A DNA stretch of 64,000 bases from Saprospiraceae bacterium. GTDB taxonomy: Bacteria; Bacteroidota; Bacteroidia; Chitinophagales; Saprospiraceae. Each line of letters opens with the position of its first letter. Position 1 is the first letter of the stretch. The DNA lies in the NCBI GenBank assembly GCA_016710115.1, contig JADJLN010000019.1, positions 396,001 through 460,000 of the forward strand. Direction: 5' to 3'. The notes below the pieces were generated by a model that had not been told where the DNA came from, made no database searches, and was given only the letters and a program-made list of their open reading frames with translations. The position numbers and the translations under genes are program-made. Of the stretch, positions 54,151 through 62,107 are shown piece after piece.

Positions 54151-54879
54151 ATGGAAAATACGATGTATAAAGAACTGCTCGAGGCCGGCGCACATTTCGG
54201 CCACCTCAAGCGCAAGTGGAACCCCAAGATGCAGCCCTATATCTTCATGGAGCGCAAGGGGATCCATATTATTGACCTTCACCGGACGGAAAGCTGTTTG
54301 GGTAAGGCAGCGGACTATGCTCGTCAACTGGCCAAGTCAGGCCGGAAGATCATGTTCGTTGCAACCAAGAAGCAGGCACGTGAAATCGTGAAGAATGCGG
54401 CTGAAAGCGTCAACATGCCATTCGTCACCGATCGTTGGTTGGGTGGAATGATGACCAACTTCTCCACCATTCGCAAATCCGTAAAGAAGATGCAGAGCAT
54501 CGAACGGATGCTCGGTGACGGCTCCCTGACCAGTATTACCAAGAAGGAGCGTCTCACACTGTCTCGTGAACGGGATAAGATGAACAAGGTGTTGGGCGGT
54601 ATTACCGACCTGAACCGCCTTCCTCATGCCCTGTTTGTTGTGGATATCCACCATGAACATATTGCTGTTGCTGAAGCCAATCGTCTCGGAATCAAAACCA
54701 TTGCGATCGTGGATACCAATTCAGATCCAAACCAGGTAGATTTCCCGATCCCGGCGAATGATGACGCTTCACGCTCAATCGAGGTGATCACCCGTCATTT
54801 GACCTCTGCGATCAAGGAGGGACTTGCCGAACGCCAGGCCAATAAAGCCAACGCAACAGAAGAGGAATCTGAAGATTAA
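54151..54879 (+). CDS. rpsB: 30S ribosomal protein S2
   Basis: This encodes 242 residues. It contains LLEAGAHFGHLKRKWNPKMQPYIF, MFVATKKQAREIV, FVTDRWLGGMMTNFSTIRKS and IVDTNSDPNQVDFPIPANDDASRSI, all S2 signatures. S2 joins late and is needed for S1 binding to the 30S subunit. It has a short acidic tail. The gap to tsf is 24 bases. Confidence 0.97.
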   Translation: MENTMYKELLEAGAHFGHLKRKWNPKMQPYIFMERKGIHIIDLHRTESCLGKAADYARQLAKSGRKIMFVATKKQAREIVKNAAESVNMPFVTDRWLGGMMTNFSTIRKSVKKMQSIERMLGDGSLTSITKKERLTLSRERDKMNKVLGGITDLNRLPHALFVVDIHHEHIAVAEANRLGIKTIAIVDTNSDPNQVDFPIPANDDASRSIEVITRHLTSAIKEGLAERQANKANATEEESED

Positions 54880-54903
54880 AAAATACCAAAAACGAATCTA
54901 CCC

Positions 54904-55728
54904 ATGATCTCAGCCGCAGATGTAAAGAATCTACGAGATACAACCGGTGCAGGAATGATGGATTGCAAACAGGCTCTGGAAGAATCCGGAGGTGACCTGG
55001 AGGGTGCAATCGAGATCCTGCGGAAGAAAGGCCAGAAATTGAGCCTCAAACGCGCCGACCGCGAAGCCAATGAAGGCGTCGTACTCGCAATGACCTCCAG
55101 TGACAACAAGCGTGGAGTCATTGTCAAAGTGAGTTCGGAGACAGACTTTGTTGCCAAGAACGAGGACTTTGTCAATATGACCCGGAAAATGACTCAGATC
55201 GCATTGGACGTCTTCCCGGCGTCATTGGATGAGTTGCTCGGTCAACCCTATGACGGGATCACCATTGGTGAAAAGATAACAGAGCAGGTCGGTGTGATCG
55301 GTGAGAAGATCGAACTGGCATCCTATGAGCGTCTGGAAGCAGAAACGGTTGCACCATATATCCATATGGGCAATAAGGCTGCTGTTCTCGTGGGTCTGAA
55401 CAAGGCCAGCGATGCAGCCTTCGAAGCCGGCCGCGATGTTGCCATGCAGGTTGCAGCCATGAAGCCTATCGCTGTCGATAAGGATGGAGTGGATGCTTCT
55501 GTCATTGCCAAGGAGATTGAGATCGGAAAGGAAGTGGCCCGCCAGGAAGGCAAGCCGGAAGAGATGCTTGAAAAGATTGCCATGGGCAAACTCAACAAGT
55601 TCTACAAGGAAAGCACACTGCTCAATCAGGATTTTGTCAAGGACAGCAAACAAACTGTCGGGGCATACCTGCAATCGGTGGATAAGGAATTGACCGTCAC
55701 GGCATTCCGACATGTCACTCTCGGTTAG
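54904..55728 (+). CDS. tsf: Elongation factor Ts
   Basis: This is the guanine-nucleotide exchange factor for EF-Tu, 274 residues. The N-terminal module ISAADVKNLRDTTGAGMMDCKQALEES, the EF-Tu-contacting SSETDFVAKNEDFV and the C-terminal dimerisation region (LLNQDFVKDSKQTVGAYL) are complete. It is last before a strong terminator and then pyrH. Confidence 0.97.
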   Translation: MISAADVKNLRDTTGAGMMDCKQALEESGGDLEGAIEILRKKGQKLSLKRADREANEGVVLAMTSSDNKRGVIVKVSSETDFVAKNEDFVNMTRKMTQIALDVFPASLDELLGQPYDGITIGEKITEQVGVIGEKIELASYERLEAETVAPYIHMGNKAAVLVGLNKASDAAFEAGRDVAMQVAAMKPIAVDKDGVDASVIAKEIEIGKEVARQEGKPEEMLEKIAMGKLNKFYKESTLLNQDFVKDSKQTVGAYLQSVDKELTVTAFRHVTLG

Positions 55729-55736
55729 AACAAAAT

Positions 55737-55770
55737 AAAGAGCGAATCGCACATGGTTCGCTCTTTTTTT
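55737..55770 (+). terminator. Rho-independent terminator after tsf
   Basis: AAAGAGCGAA (55737-55746) pairs with TTCGCTCTTT (55757-55766) and is followed by further T. It closes the ribosomal operon before pyrH, whose start is only 20 bases later. Confidence 0.88.
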
Positions 55771-55789
55771 ATGTGTAAATTTCCTCCCT

Positions 55790-56503
55790 ATGAATACCCG
55801 GTACAAACGCATCCTGCTCAAACTCAGTGGAGAATCTTTGATGGGCGAAAATGCCTATGGCATCGATTCTGCCAAATTGGAACAATATGCCTCCCAGATC
55901 AGCGATCTGCTGGTCCTCGATGTCGAAGTGGCTGTTGTGATCGGCGGAGGTAATATTTTTCGCGGTCTGCAGGCTACTGAAAGCGGTATCGAACGCGTTC
56001 AGGGCGACTATATGGGCATGCTGGCTACCGTCATCAATGGGATGGCCCTCCAGAGTGCGCTCGAATTGAAAGGCATTTACAGCCGACTGATCTCGGCCAT
56101 CGAAATGAAAGAAATCGCAGAGCCCTATATCCGGCGGAGAGCAATTCGCCATCTCGAAAAAGGCCGTGTTGTCATTTTTTCCGCAGGGACTGGAAGCCCG
56201 TATTTTACCACAGACAGCGCTGCTGCACTGCGCGCCAGCGAAATTGATGCCGACGTCATCCTCAAAGGAACACGTGTTGACGGTATTTACAATACCGATC
56301 CTTTAAAGGATCCTGACGCTGTCCGTTTTGAACACCTCACTTTTGCAAAAGCCATTCAGCTCGGCCTGAAAGTCATGGATATGACTGCGTTTACGCTTTG
56401 CCAGGAAAACAATGTGCCTATCGTTGTTTTTGATGTCAACGACCCTGAAAACCTGAAGCGGATCGTCCTCGGAGAACGTGTCGGTACCTTGGTGGAAGGC
56501 TGA
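55790..56503 (+). CDS. pyrH: Uridylate (UMP) kinase
   Basis: This phosphorylates UMP to UDP. It is 237 residues and hexameric in the family. Motifs: RILLKLSGESLMG, VAVVIGGGNIFRG, GDYMGMLATVINGMALQSALE, the FSAGTGSPYFTTDSAAALRA phosphate loop and KGTRVDGIYNTDPLKDP. It has its usual place after tsf, although a terminator lies between, so it may have its own weak promoter or depend on read-through. Confidence 0.97.
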   Translation: MNTRYKRILLKLSGESLMGENAYGIDSAKLEQYASQISDLLVLDVEVAVVIGGGNIFRGLQATESGIERVQGDYMGMLATVINGMALQSALELKGIYSRLISAIEMKEIAEPYIRRRAIRHLEKGRVVIFSAGTGSPYFTTDSAAALRASEIDADVILKGTRVDGIYNTDPLKDPDAVRFEHLTFAKAIQLGLKVMDMTAFTLCQENNVPIVVFDVNDPENLKRIVLGERVGTLVEG

Positions 56504-57115
56504 TAAAAAAAGAGGCGGAACATCTTCCGCCTCTCTCGTCTCCCGGTGATCAGAAACCACCCGGTGAACACAACGCTGTTGCGTTTTCTGTTTTCCTTTT
56601 CTTTGCACCAATGGGGCCTGCAGTTGGACAGGTTCTTCCAGTTTGGTCTCAACCAGAAGTTCTGTTTCTATCTCACGGATAAACTGCCGGATGCTTGAAC
56701 GGATGACCGTTTCCAGTTGATCGGGGACATAGGGGTAATCATTGACCCATATCCAATCACGATCAGACTGATTGACCCTGACCAGTCGCCAAGCGATCAG
56801 CACCCGGTCCAGCACCCGATCCACACTACCGCCCAATACCAGATCTACAGCATAGTCATCCCCTATGGCGCGGAGACAATGCTGGCCCAGACAACCCCGC
56901 CTCCCTCCGAACTGGTCTGGGAAGAGATCAAGATTTTGCATCCGATAATCCGTATATGCCTCTACCTCATCCTCCACCTGACTGTGCACCCATTCCGGCA
57001 TTGCAGGCAGCCCCGAACACTGGATCTGTCCTACCAGAAATGTTTCCTTCTCTGGCGCTGAACACGCTGTCAGCCCGAACAGAAACATGAAAAATATGCC
57101 GGAAGTCACTCTCAT
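56303..57115 (-). CDS. Lipoprotein of the LpoB/FlgO-like superfamily, 3' end uncertain
   Basis: The open frame has 270 codons but probably only the first 185 or so are real. The N-terminus is a lipoprotein signal (FFMFLFGLTAC). GCLGQHCLRAIGDDYAVDLVLGGSVDRVLDRVLIAWRLVRV matches the pattern C-x-x-x-C-x-x-x-I-G-x-x-x-x-x-D-x-x-x-x-G-S of periplasmic TolB/LpoB-like proteins. The frame then runs through a terminator and 200 bases antisense to pyrH. A lost stop or an indel near 56550-56620 is likely; another frame stops at 56550-56552, just before the terminator. Confidence 0.65.
   Translation of the reverse strand: MRVTSGIFFMFLFGLTACSAPEKETFLVGQIQCSGLPAMPEWVHSQVEDEVEAYTDYRMQNLDLFPDQFGGRRGCLGQHCLRAIGDDYAVDLVLGGSVDRVLDRVLIAWRLVRVNQSDRDWIWVNDYPYVPDQLETVIRSSIRQFIREIETELLVETKLEEPVQLQAPLVQRKGKQKTQQRCVHRVVSDHRETREAEDVPPLFLSAFHQGTDTFSEDDPLQVFRVVDIKNNDRHIVFLAKRKRSHIHDFQAELNGFCKSEVFKTDSVRIL
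56510..56534 (-). terminator. Rho-independent terminator, minus strand
   Basis: AGAGGCGGAA pairs with TTCCGCCTCT. On the minus strand the stem is followed by seven T, so it should end transcription of the lipoprotein gene. The T-tract is absent on the plus strand, though the stem may still hinder pyrH transcripts. Confidence 0.8.
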
Positions 57116-57254
57116 TATACCTGCACTTCGGACAAAATTGATGGATATTGTTGTTTCGTTTCAGGCCAATTTTGCCACAAACACATCTTCTTTTGGCTAA
57201 TTATAATAAATTTCAATATGAACGATCGGGTTCATCTGTCGTTCCAGCAGGATC

Positions 57255-58301
57255 ATGACCTCGACTAACCCGGATCTGCTGGTTTTTTCACCAAAAGGCA
57301 TCTACTGTCCTCCTGCTGATGTCTATATCGATCCCTGGAAACCGGTGTCCAGAGCACTTATTACGCATGCCCATAGCGATCATGCTCGTTCAGGTCATGG
57401 AGAATATGTGTGTACACCGCTGACAGCTGCTGTGCTCAAGCATCGGTTGGGGAAGAAAATCCGGATTTCCGAACTGCCGTTCGGACAGAAGCTAAATGTG
57501 GATGGTGTTCAGTTTTCCTTTCACCCCGCCGGGCATATCCCCGGCTCAGCACAGGTGAGGGTGGCATACAGGGGAGAAATATGGGTCGTTACTGGCGACT
57601 ACAAACTCGAGCCAGACCCCATCAGTGAGCCTTTCGAATCCGTGCGGTGCCACACCCTGATTACCGAATCGACATTCGGATTGCCTGTCTATCAATGGGC
57701 ACGATCCGAATCAGTCATCGCGGAAATTCATCAGTGGTGGCGAGACTGCCAGGATGAAGGTCGACTGGCAGTACTGGCGGCCTATTCCCTGGGTAAAGCC
57801 CAACGACTGCTGTCAGAACTGGATCCTGGCCAGGGGCCTCTTTTTACACACGAGACGATCGAACCGGTCAATGCCCTCTTCCGGGCTGCCGGACTGGCCC
57901 TTCCATCAACCACGACCGTGAATGCATCACATCAACAAACGGACCTGAAAGGCGCATTGCTGATCGCCCCTCCCGCTGTCCTGAATAGTGATTGGCTGCA
58001 GCGTATGGGCCCGGTTTCGGATGCCATGGCCAGTGGATGGATGGCGCTTCGCGGAACCCGCCGACAACGAACCAGCGAACGCGGGTTTGCCTTGAGTGAC
58101 CATGCTGACTGGCCGGGCCTCTTGAACGCTGTGCGGGAATCAGGTGCGCAGCGCGTGTTGGTCACACATGGCTTTGCGGCTCCGTTTGCTCGCTATCTGA
58201 GGGAGATCGGGTTGGATGCCCGGGATGTCGAAACCCGATTCCAGGGAGAACCTCAGCCGGAAGACACGACGAATACGGTTGATCAAATCAATCCGGTATG
58301 A
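57255..58301 (+). CDS. Ligase-associated DNA exonuclease (metallo-beta-lactamase fold)
   Basis: This 348-residue nuclease-like protein belongs to the TIGR04122 group found next to ATP-dependent DNA ligases. The zinc-binding HAHSDHA, the following FHPAGHIPGSAQV, WVVTGDYKLEP, TESTFGLP and the late SDHADWPGL motif are all intact, so activity is expected. Its stop overlaps the ligase start (ATGA), which implies coupled translation. The helicase and phosphoesterase genes often found with this pair are missing here. Confidence 0.92.
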   Translation: MTSTNPDLLVFSPKGIYCPPADVYIDPWKPVSRALITHAHSDHARSGHGEYVCTPLTAAVLKHRLGKKIRISELPFGQKLNVDGVQFSFHPAGHIPGSAQVRVAYRGEIWVVTGDYKLEPDPISEPFESVRCHTLITESTFGLPVYQWARSESVIAEIHQWWRDCQDEGRLAVLAAYSLGKAQRLLSELDPGQGPLFTHETIEPVNALFRAAGLALPSTTTVNASHQQTDLKGALLIAPPAVLNSDWLQRMGPVSDAMASGWMALRGTRRQRTSERGFALSDHADWPGLLNAVRESGAQRVLVTHGFAAPFARYLREIGLDARDVETRFQGEPQPEDTTNTVDQINPV

Positions 58302-59890
58302 GGCAGTTCCATGAATTGGTCCGACAACTGGAGCAGCATCCTGATGGCGATGGAAGAGTGAAGGCATTGATACGATATTTCCATTCGGCCAGCGATCAGG
58401 ATACGATTTGGGCCATTGCACTATTGTCGGGGAAACGCCCCAAACGGGTGGTTTCTATCAACCAGTTATCATCCTGGGCCATTGAAATAACGGGATTTCC
58501 ACTATGGCTTTTCAAGGAAAGCCATCGACAGGTTGGCGATCTGGCGGAGACGGTTGCCCGTCTGTTGCCACACCCGAAGTCCAGAGAGGACATCTCCCTT
58601 GCTGAATGGCTGCGATTGATCAGTTGCTGGGGTGCAGCTGCATTTGAGGAACAGCAGGAGAGTATTGGACTGGCCTGGGATCAACTGGATGCTGATGAGC
58701 GATACCTGTTGAACAAGCTTGTGAGTGGTGGTTTCCGCTTGCGCGTAAAGCCAGTTGATCTGATCCAGGCACTCGAAGTTGTTTCCGGTGTACCCCAATA
58801 TGTCCTGGCCATTCGGCTGGCCGAAAAATGGCACCCGCAGACCATGACGCTGAAATGGTTGACAGAGCCGGAAACCCCGGAGGAAGCTCGTGTGAAACCC
58901 ATGCCTTTTCATCCGATTCAGACGTTGAACAGTGACTTGTCCTCACTTGGAAACCCGGAAGATTGGTGGATAGAAGAGCAATGGGAGGGCATCCCGGTGC
59001 AATTGATTCGTCAGGACAAGAGAGTCTATTTATGGACTACTGACCATCAGTTGGTAACACCCCTTTTTCCAGAAACTGAGGAAGCCTGCAGTGAGTTGCC
59101 AAAGGAGACGGTACTGGAGGGAATCCTTGTAGTTCTCCAGCATGACAAGCCGGGACCGTTGGATCAGATTCAATCCCGTATGGATTGTCAACATGTGACC
59201 AGAAGGATCATCCATGACAAACCAGTATGCTTCATTGTAAAGGACTGCTTGGTGTGGAAAGGAAAGAATATTCGAAATGTGCCGTTTTCACAACGGATAC
59301 AGCATGTACAATCCATCTGCTCTTCAATAGATAGTCATTTCATCCGGTGTTCTCTCTTGAAGGAACCTGGTCCGGATTGGACATCGATAGAAGATCATTT
59401 AGCCGCAGCTCGGGAACGTCATGGCGTCGGCCTTGAGCTCAAGCAGCGCAATGGAAACCATGGTGGTGAATCGATTGCGGATGTTTGGTGGAAAAAAAGG
59501 GTCGATCCACTGTTGATGGAAATGGTTGTGTTGTATGTCGAATGGGGCGGCAGGAAATCAACTGGTCCTGGTTATGAATTAACATTGGGTTTGTGGGATG
59601 TGGATGCTTTTGTTCCGGTAATGAAAAAAGCAATTGGTATGACTGCTGAGGATATGGACAGGATCAAAGATCATGTCAAGGAACACACTTTGGAACGCTT
59701 TGGTCCGGTTCGTCAGGTGGTTCCAAATTTGGTATACACTATCATATTTGAGGGAGTAAATGTATCTTTGCGCCACAAAAGTGGAATCACATTAAAAAAT
59801 CCACGTATTCACGAGTGTAAGGAGGCTATGGATGTGGCTGATTTATTGCCATTATCCGTCTTGAAAAAGAGATTCACCCAGGGGATTTAA
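58298..59890 (+). CDS. ATP-dependent DNA ligase homologue lacking the catalytic lysine
   Basis: This 530-residue protein aligns throughout with the ligase-associated ATP-dependent ligases (TIGR04120). It has the N-terminal DNA-binding region (RVKALIRYFHSASDQDTIWAI...), an adenylation domain and a C-terminal OB fold (LMEMVVLYVEWGGRKSTGPGYELTLGLWD). Motif I, normally EWKWDG with the Lys that is adenylated, reads EEQWEG: Gln at residue 228 (58979-58981). Motif III (normally LDGE) reads LEGI, and the glutamate of motif IV (normally EGLMLK) reads GLELK. Motif V is nearly kept (WWKKRVDP). The frame is intact along its length. It is predicted to be ligation-inactive, perhaps a structural partner of the exonuclease. 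Confidence 0.9.
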   Translation: MRQFHELVRQLEQHPDGDGRVKALIRYFHSASDQDTIWAIALLSGKRPKRVVSINQLSSWAIEITGFPLWLFKESHRQVGDLAETVARLLPHPKSREDISLAEWLRLISCWGAAAFEEQQESIGLAWDQLDADERYLLNKLVSGGFRLRVKPVDLIQALEVVSGVPQYVLAIRLAEKWHPQTMTLKWLTEPETPEEARVKPMPFHPIQTLNSDLSSLGNPEDWWIEEQWEGIPVQLIRQDKRVYLWTTDHQLVTPLFPETEEACSELPKETVLEGILVVLQHDKPGPLDQIQSRMDCQHVTRRIIHDKPVCFIVKDCLVWKGKNIRNVPFSQRIQHVQSICSSIDSHFIRCSLLKEPGPDWTSIEDHLAAARERHGVGLELKQRNGNHGGESIADVWWKKRVDPLLMEMVVLYVEWGGRKSTGPGYELTLGLWDVDAFVPVMKKAIGMTAEDMDRIKDHVKEHTLERFGPVRQVVPNLVYTIIFEGVNVSLRHKSGITLKNPRIHECKEAMDVADLLPLSVLKKRFTQGI

Positions 59891-59895
59891 GGTTG

Positions 59896-59918
59896 AAAAG
59901 GAGAACCCTCCTTTTTTT
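59896..59918 (+). terminator. Rho-independent terminator after the ligase homologue
   Basis: AAAGGAG (59897-59903) pairs with CTCCTTT (59908-59914) over a four-base loop and is followed by a T-run. It separates the exonuclease/ligase pair from rpsA. Confidence 0.75.
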
Positions 59919-59986
59919 TATGGGCGATTTTGCCCCTCTTTTTCAAAGAATTAGCTATTACCCTTTCGCTGCGTTTTAGAAAAATG

Positions 59987-59994
59987 TACCTTTG
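59987..59994 (+). promoter_or_regulatory. -7 box of the rpsA promoter
   Basis: TACCTTTG is identical to the rplM -7 box and lies 21 bases before the rpsA start. The expected -33 position has only TTTCG, a weak match. Confidence 0.6.
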
Positions 59995-60015
59995 CCCCGC
60001 TAAAATTTTAAGCGA

Positions 60016-61689
60016 ATGCTTGACGAAAATCTTCCAGAAAACGAGGAACAACAGCCAGAAGGGAATGTAGAGTCCCCTGAAGCGGCTGAGCAGGATACTC
60101 CTGCCAAAGGGTCCAAAAAGAAAGCAGCAGTTGCTGAAGAAGTCGTTGTTACTGCCCACGATGACTATGACTGGTCTGTGGGAAAGCGCCAGCAGGCCTT
60201 TTATAAGCCTGAAGAGCGTGAGAAAATGGCCTCTGCATATGAGGTAACGCTCAACGAAATTGTTGAAAACGAAGTTGTAAAAGGCAAAGTCATCGGCATC
60301 AGTAATGGTGACGTGATTCTGGACATCAACTTCAAATCTGACGGATTGGTATCTCTGTCCGAATTCCGTGATCAGCCGGACCTGATTGTGGGTGACATGG
60401 TTGATGTGTATGTTGAAAGACAGGAAGACGAGAGGGGTCAGCTCCTGTTGTCCCGCCGGAAAGCGAAATTGCTCCGGGCATGGGTGGACATCGTCGACAG
60501 TTATAACAACGGTACCATTTTGAAGGGCACAATCGTGAGCAAGACCAAGGGTGGTCTGATCGTCGATTGCAGTGGGTTGGAAACCTTCCTGCCCGGTTCA
60601 CAGATCGACATCAAGCCGATCGTGGATTATGATGCATACGTAGGTAAGACCATGGAATTCAAAGTGGTCAAGATCAACGAAAACATCAAGAATGCAGTGG
60701 TCTCTCACAAGGCCCTCATCGAAAGTGATCTGGCTGAGCAGCGTGATGCCATTGTATCCGGCCTTGAAAAAGGACAGGTACTGGAAGGCGTAGTCAAGAA
60801 CATCACCGACTTTGGTGCATTTATGGATCTGGGAGGCGTCGATGGTCTGTTGTATATCACCGATATTTCATGGGGTCGGATCAATCATCCATCCGAAGTA
60901 TTGGAGATCAATCAGAAGCTGAATGTGGTCGTCCTTGATTTCGACGAGAACAAGAAGCGGATCTCTTTGGGTCTGAAGCAGTTGACACCCCATCCTTGGG
61001 AGACACTGGCCGAAGACCTCAATGAAGGTGCGGTGGTCAAAGGAAAGATCGTCAATATTGAAGATTATGGTGCATTCCTGGAGATCAAGCCAGGTGTTGA
61101 AGGCCTGATTCACGTGAGTGAAGTCAGCTGGAGCAGCCAGCCGGTCAATGCCCGTGAGTTCTTTACACTCGGTTCCGAAATGGAGGCTAAGATCGTCACC
61201 ATTGATCGCGACGATCGCAAGATGAGCCTCAGCCTGAAGCAGCTCAGCGCAGATCCATGGACTGAGGTTGCCGCTAAATATCCGGTTGGCAGTCGCCACA
61301 CCGGTGTTGTGCAGAACCTGACACCGTATGGTGTGTTCATCGAGTTGGATGAGGGAATCGGTGGCATGATCCATGTCAGTGACCTGTCATGGACCAAACG
61401 TTTTGGCCATCCGAGTGAATATACCAAGGTGGGCGAAAAACTGGACTTCCAGATTCTGGAGGTAGATGAGGAAAACCGCAAGCTTTCACTCGGCCACAAA
61501 CAGTTGGAAGAGAATCCATGGGATACCTTCGAAAATGTCTTCCCTGTTGGATCCTACCATGAAGCGACGGTACTTCGTCGGGATGATCGCGGTGCAGTCA
61601 TGCTGCTGCCTTACGGGCTGGAAGCCTACTCACCGATCAAACATGTGCGCAAGGAGGACAACTCCTCGCCAATGTGGATGAGATCCTGA
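60016..61689 (+). CDS. rpsA: 30S ribosomal protein S1, main part
   Basis: S1 binds mRNA and unfolds it for initiation. After an acidic N-terminal extension (residues 1-50), consecutive S1/OB domains are visible (VVKGKVIGISNGDVILDINFKSDGLVS; VLEGVVKNITDFGAFMDLGGVDGLLYITDISWG; VVKGKIVNIEDYGAFLEIKPGVEGLIHVSEVSW; HTGVVQNLTPYGVFIELDEGIGGMIHVSDLSW). The frame ends early because one C is missing near 61664-61665, inside the last S1 domain. Confidence 0.95.
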   Translation: MLDENLPENEEQQPEGNVESPEAAEQDTPAKGSKKKAAVAEEVVVTAHDDYDWSVGKRQQAFYKPEEREKMASAYEVTLNEIVENEVVKGKVIGISNGDVILDINFKSDGLVSLSEFRDQPDLIVGDMVDVYVERQEDERGQLLLSRRKAKLLRAWVDIVDSYNNGTILKGTIVSKTKGGLIVDCSGLETFLPGSQIDIKPIVDYDAYVGKTMEFKVVKINENIKNAVVSHKALIESDLAEQRDAIVSGLEKGQVLEGVVKNITDFGAFMDLGGVDGLLYITDISWGRINHPSEVLEINQKLNVVVLDFDENKKRISLGLKQLTPHPWETLAEDLNEGAVVKGKIVNIEDYGAFLEIKPGVEGLIHVSEVSWSSQPVNAREFFTLGSEMEAKIVTIDRDDRKMSLSLKQLSADPWTEVAAKYPVGSRHTGVVQNLTPYGVFIELDEGIGGMIHVSDLSWTKRFGHPSEYTKVGEKLDFQILEVDEENRKLSLGHKQLEENPWDTFENVFPVGSYHEATVLRRDDRGAVMLLPYGLEAYSPIKHVRKEDNSSPMWMRS

Positions 61690-61943
61690 CGGTTAAAGTG
61701 ATCGAGTTCAATCGCGATGACAAGCGCATCATGGTCTCTCACCTGCGTTATCTGGAGGATATCCGCCGTGAAGCGGATGATTCTGTGCGCCAGGAGAAAG
61801 AGACCGAAGTGCAGGAAGTTCGGAAGGCTGTCAAGCAGCAGGCTGCCAAGGTGGAGAAATCCACACTGGGTGATCTGGGCATCTTTGACGAGCTGAAAGA
61901 ACAGATGTCAGAAGGTGACGATAAGCCGACGGATAGCGAATAA
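61664..61943 (+). CDS. rpsA: 30S ribosomal protein S1, C-terminal part
   Basis: This continues the last S1 domain in the shifted frame (VDEILTVKVIEFNRDDKRIMVSHLRYLEDIRREADD) and ends with a charged helical tail (TLGDLGIFDELKEQMSEGDDKPTDSE). Restoring one C near 61664 gives about 642 residues. S1 is normally essential, so this indel is probably a consensus error. Confidence 0.92.
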
Positions 61944-61968
61944 ACCATCGGTTGATCAGTAGATATTG

Positions 61969-62000
61969 AAGCCACCCGTATCTTACGGGTGGCTTTTTTT
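61969..62000 (+). terminator. Rho-independent terminator of rpsA
   Basis: A 12-bp perfect stem, AAGCCACCCGTA (61969-61980) with TACGGGTGGCTT (61984-61995), has a three-base loop and a T-run. It begins 26 bases after the rpsA stop. Confidence 0.93.
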
Positions 62001-62107
62001 ATATGGCAGGTATAGATTTGGGCTGAAAACATATTTTGTTTATTATTTTCAATTAAAAGTGCTCTGAACATTAAACAAAATAGGATCAAAGGTGATTTAG
62101 TACCCTG

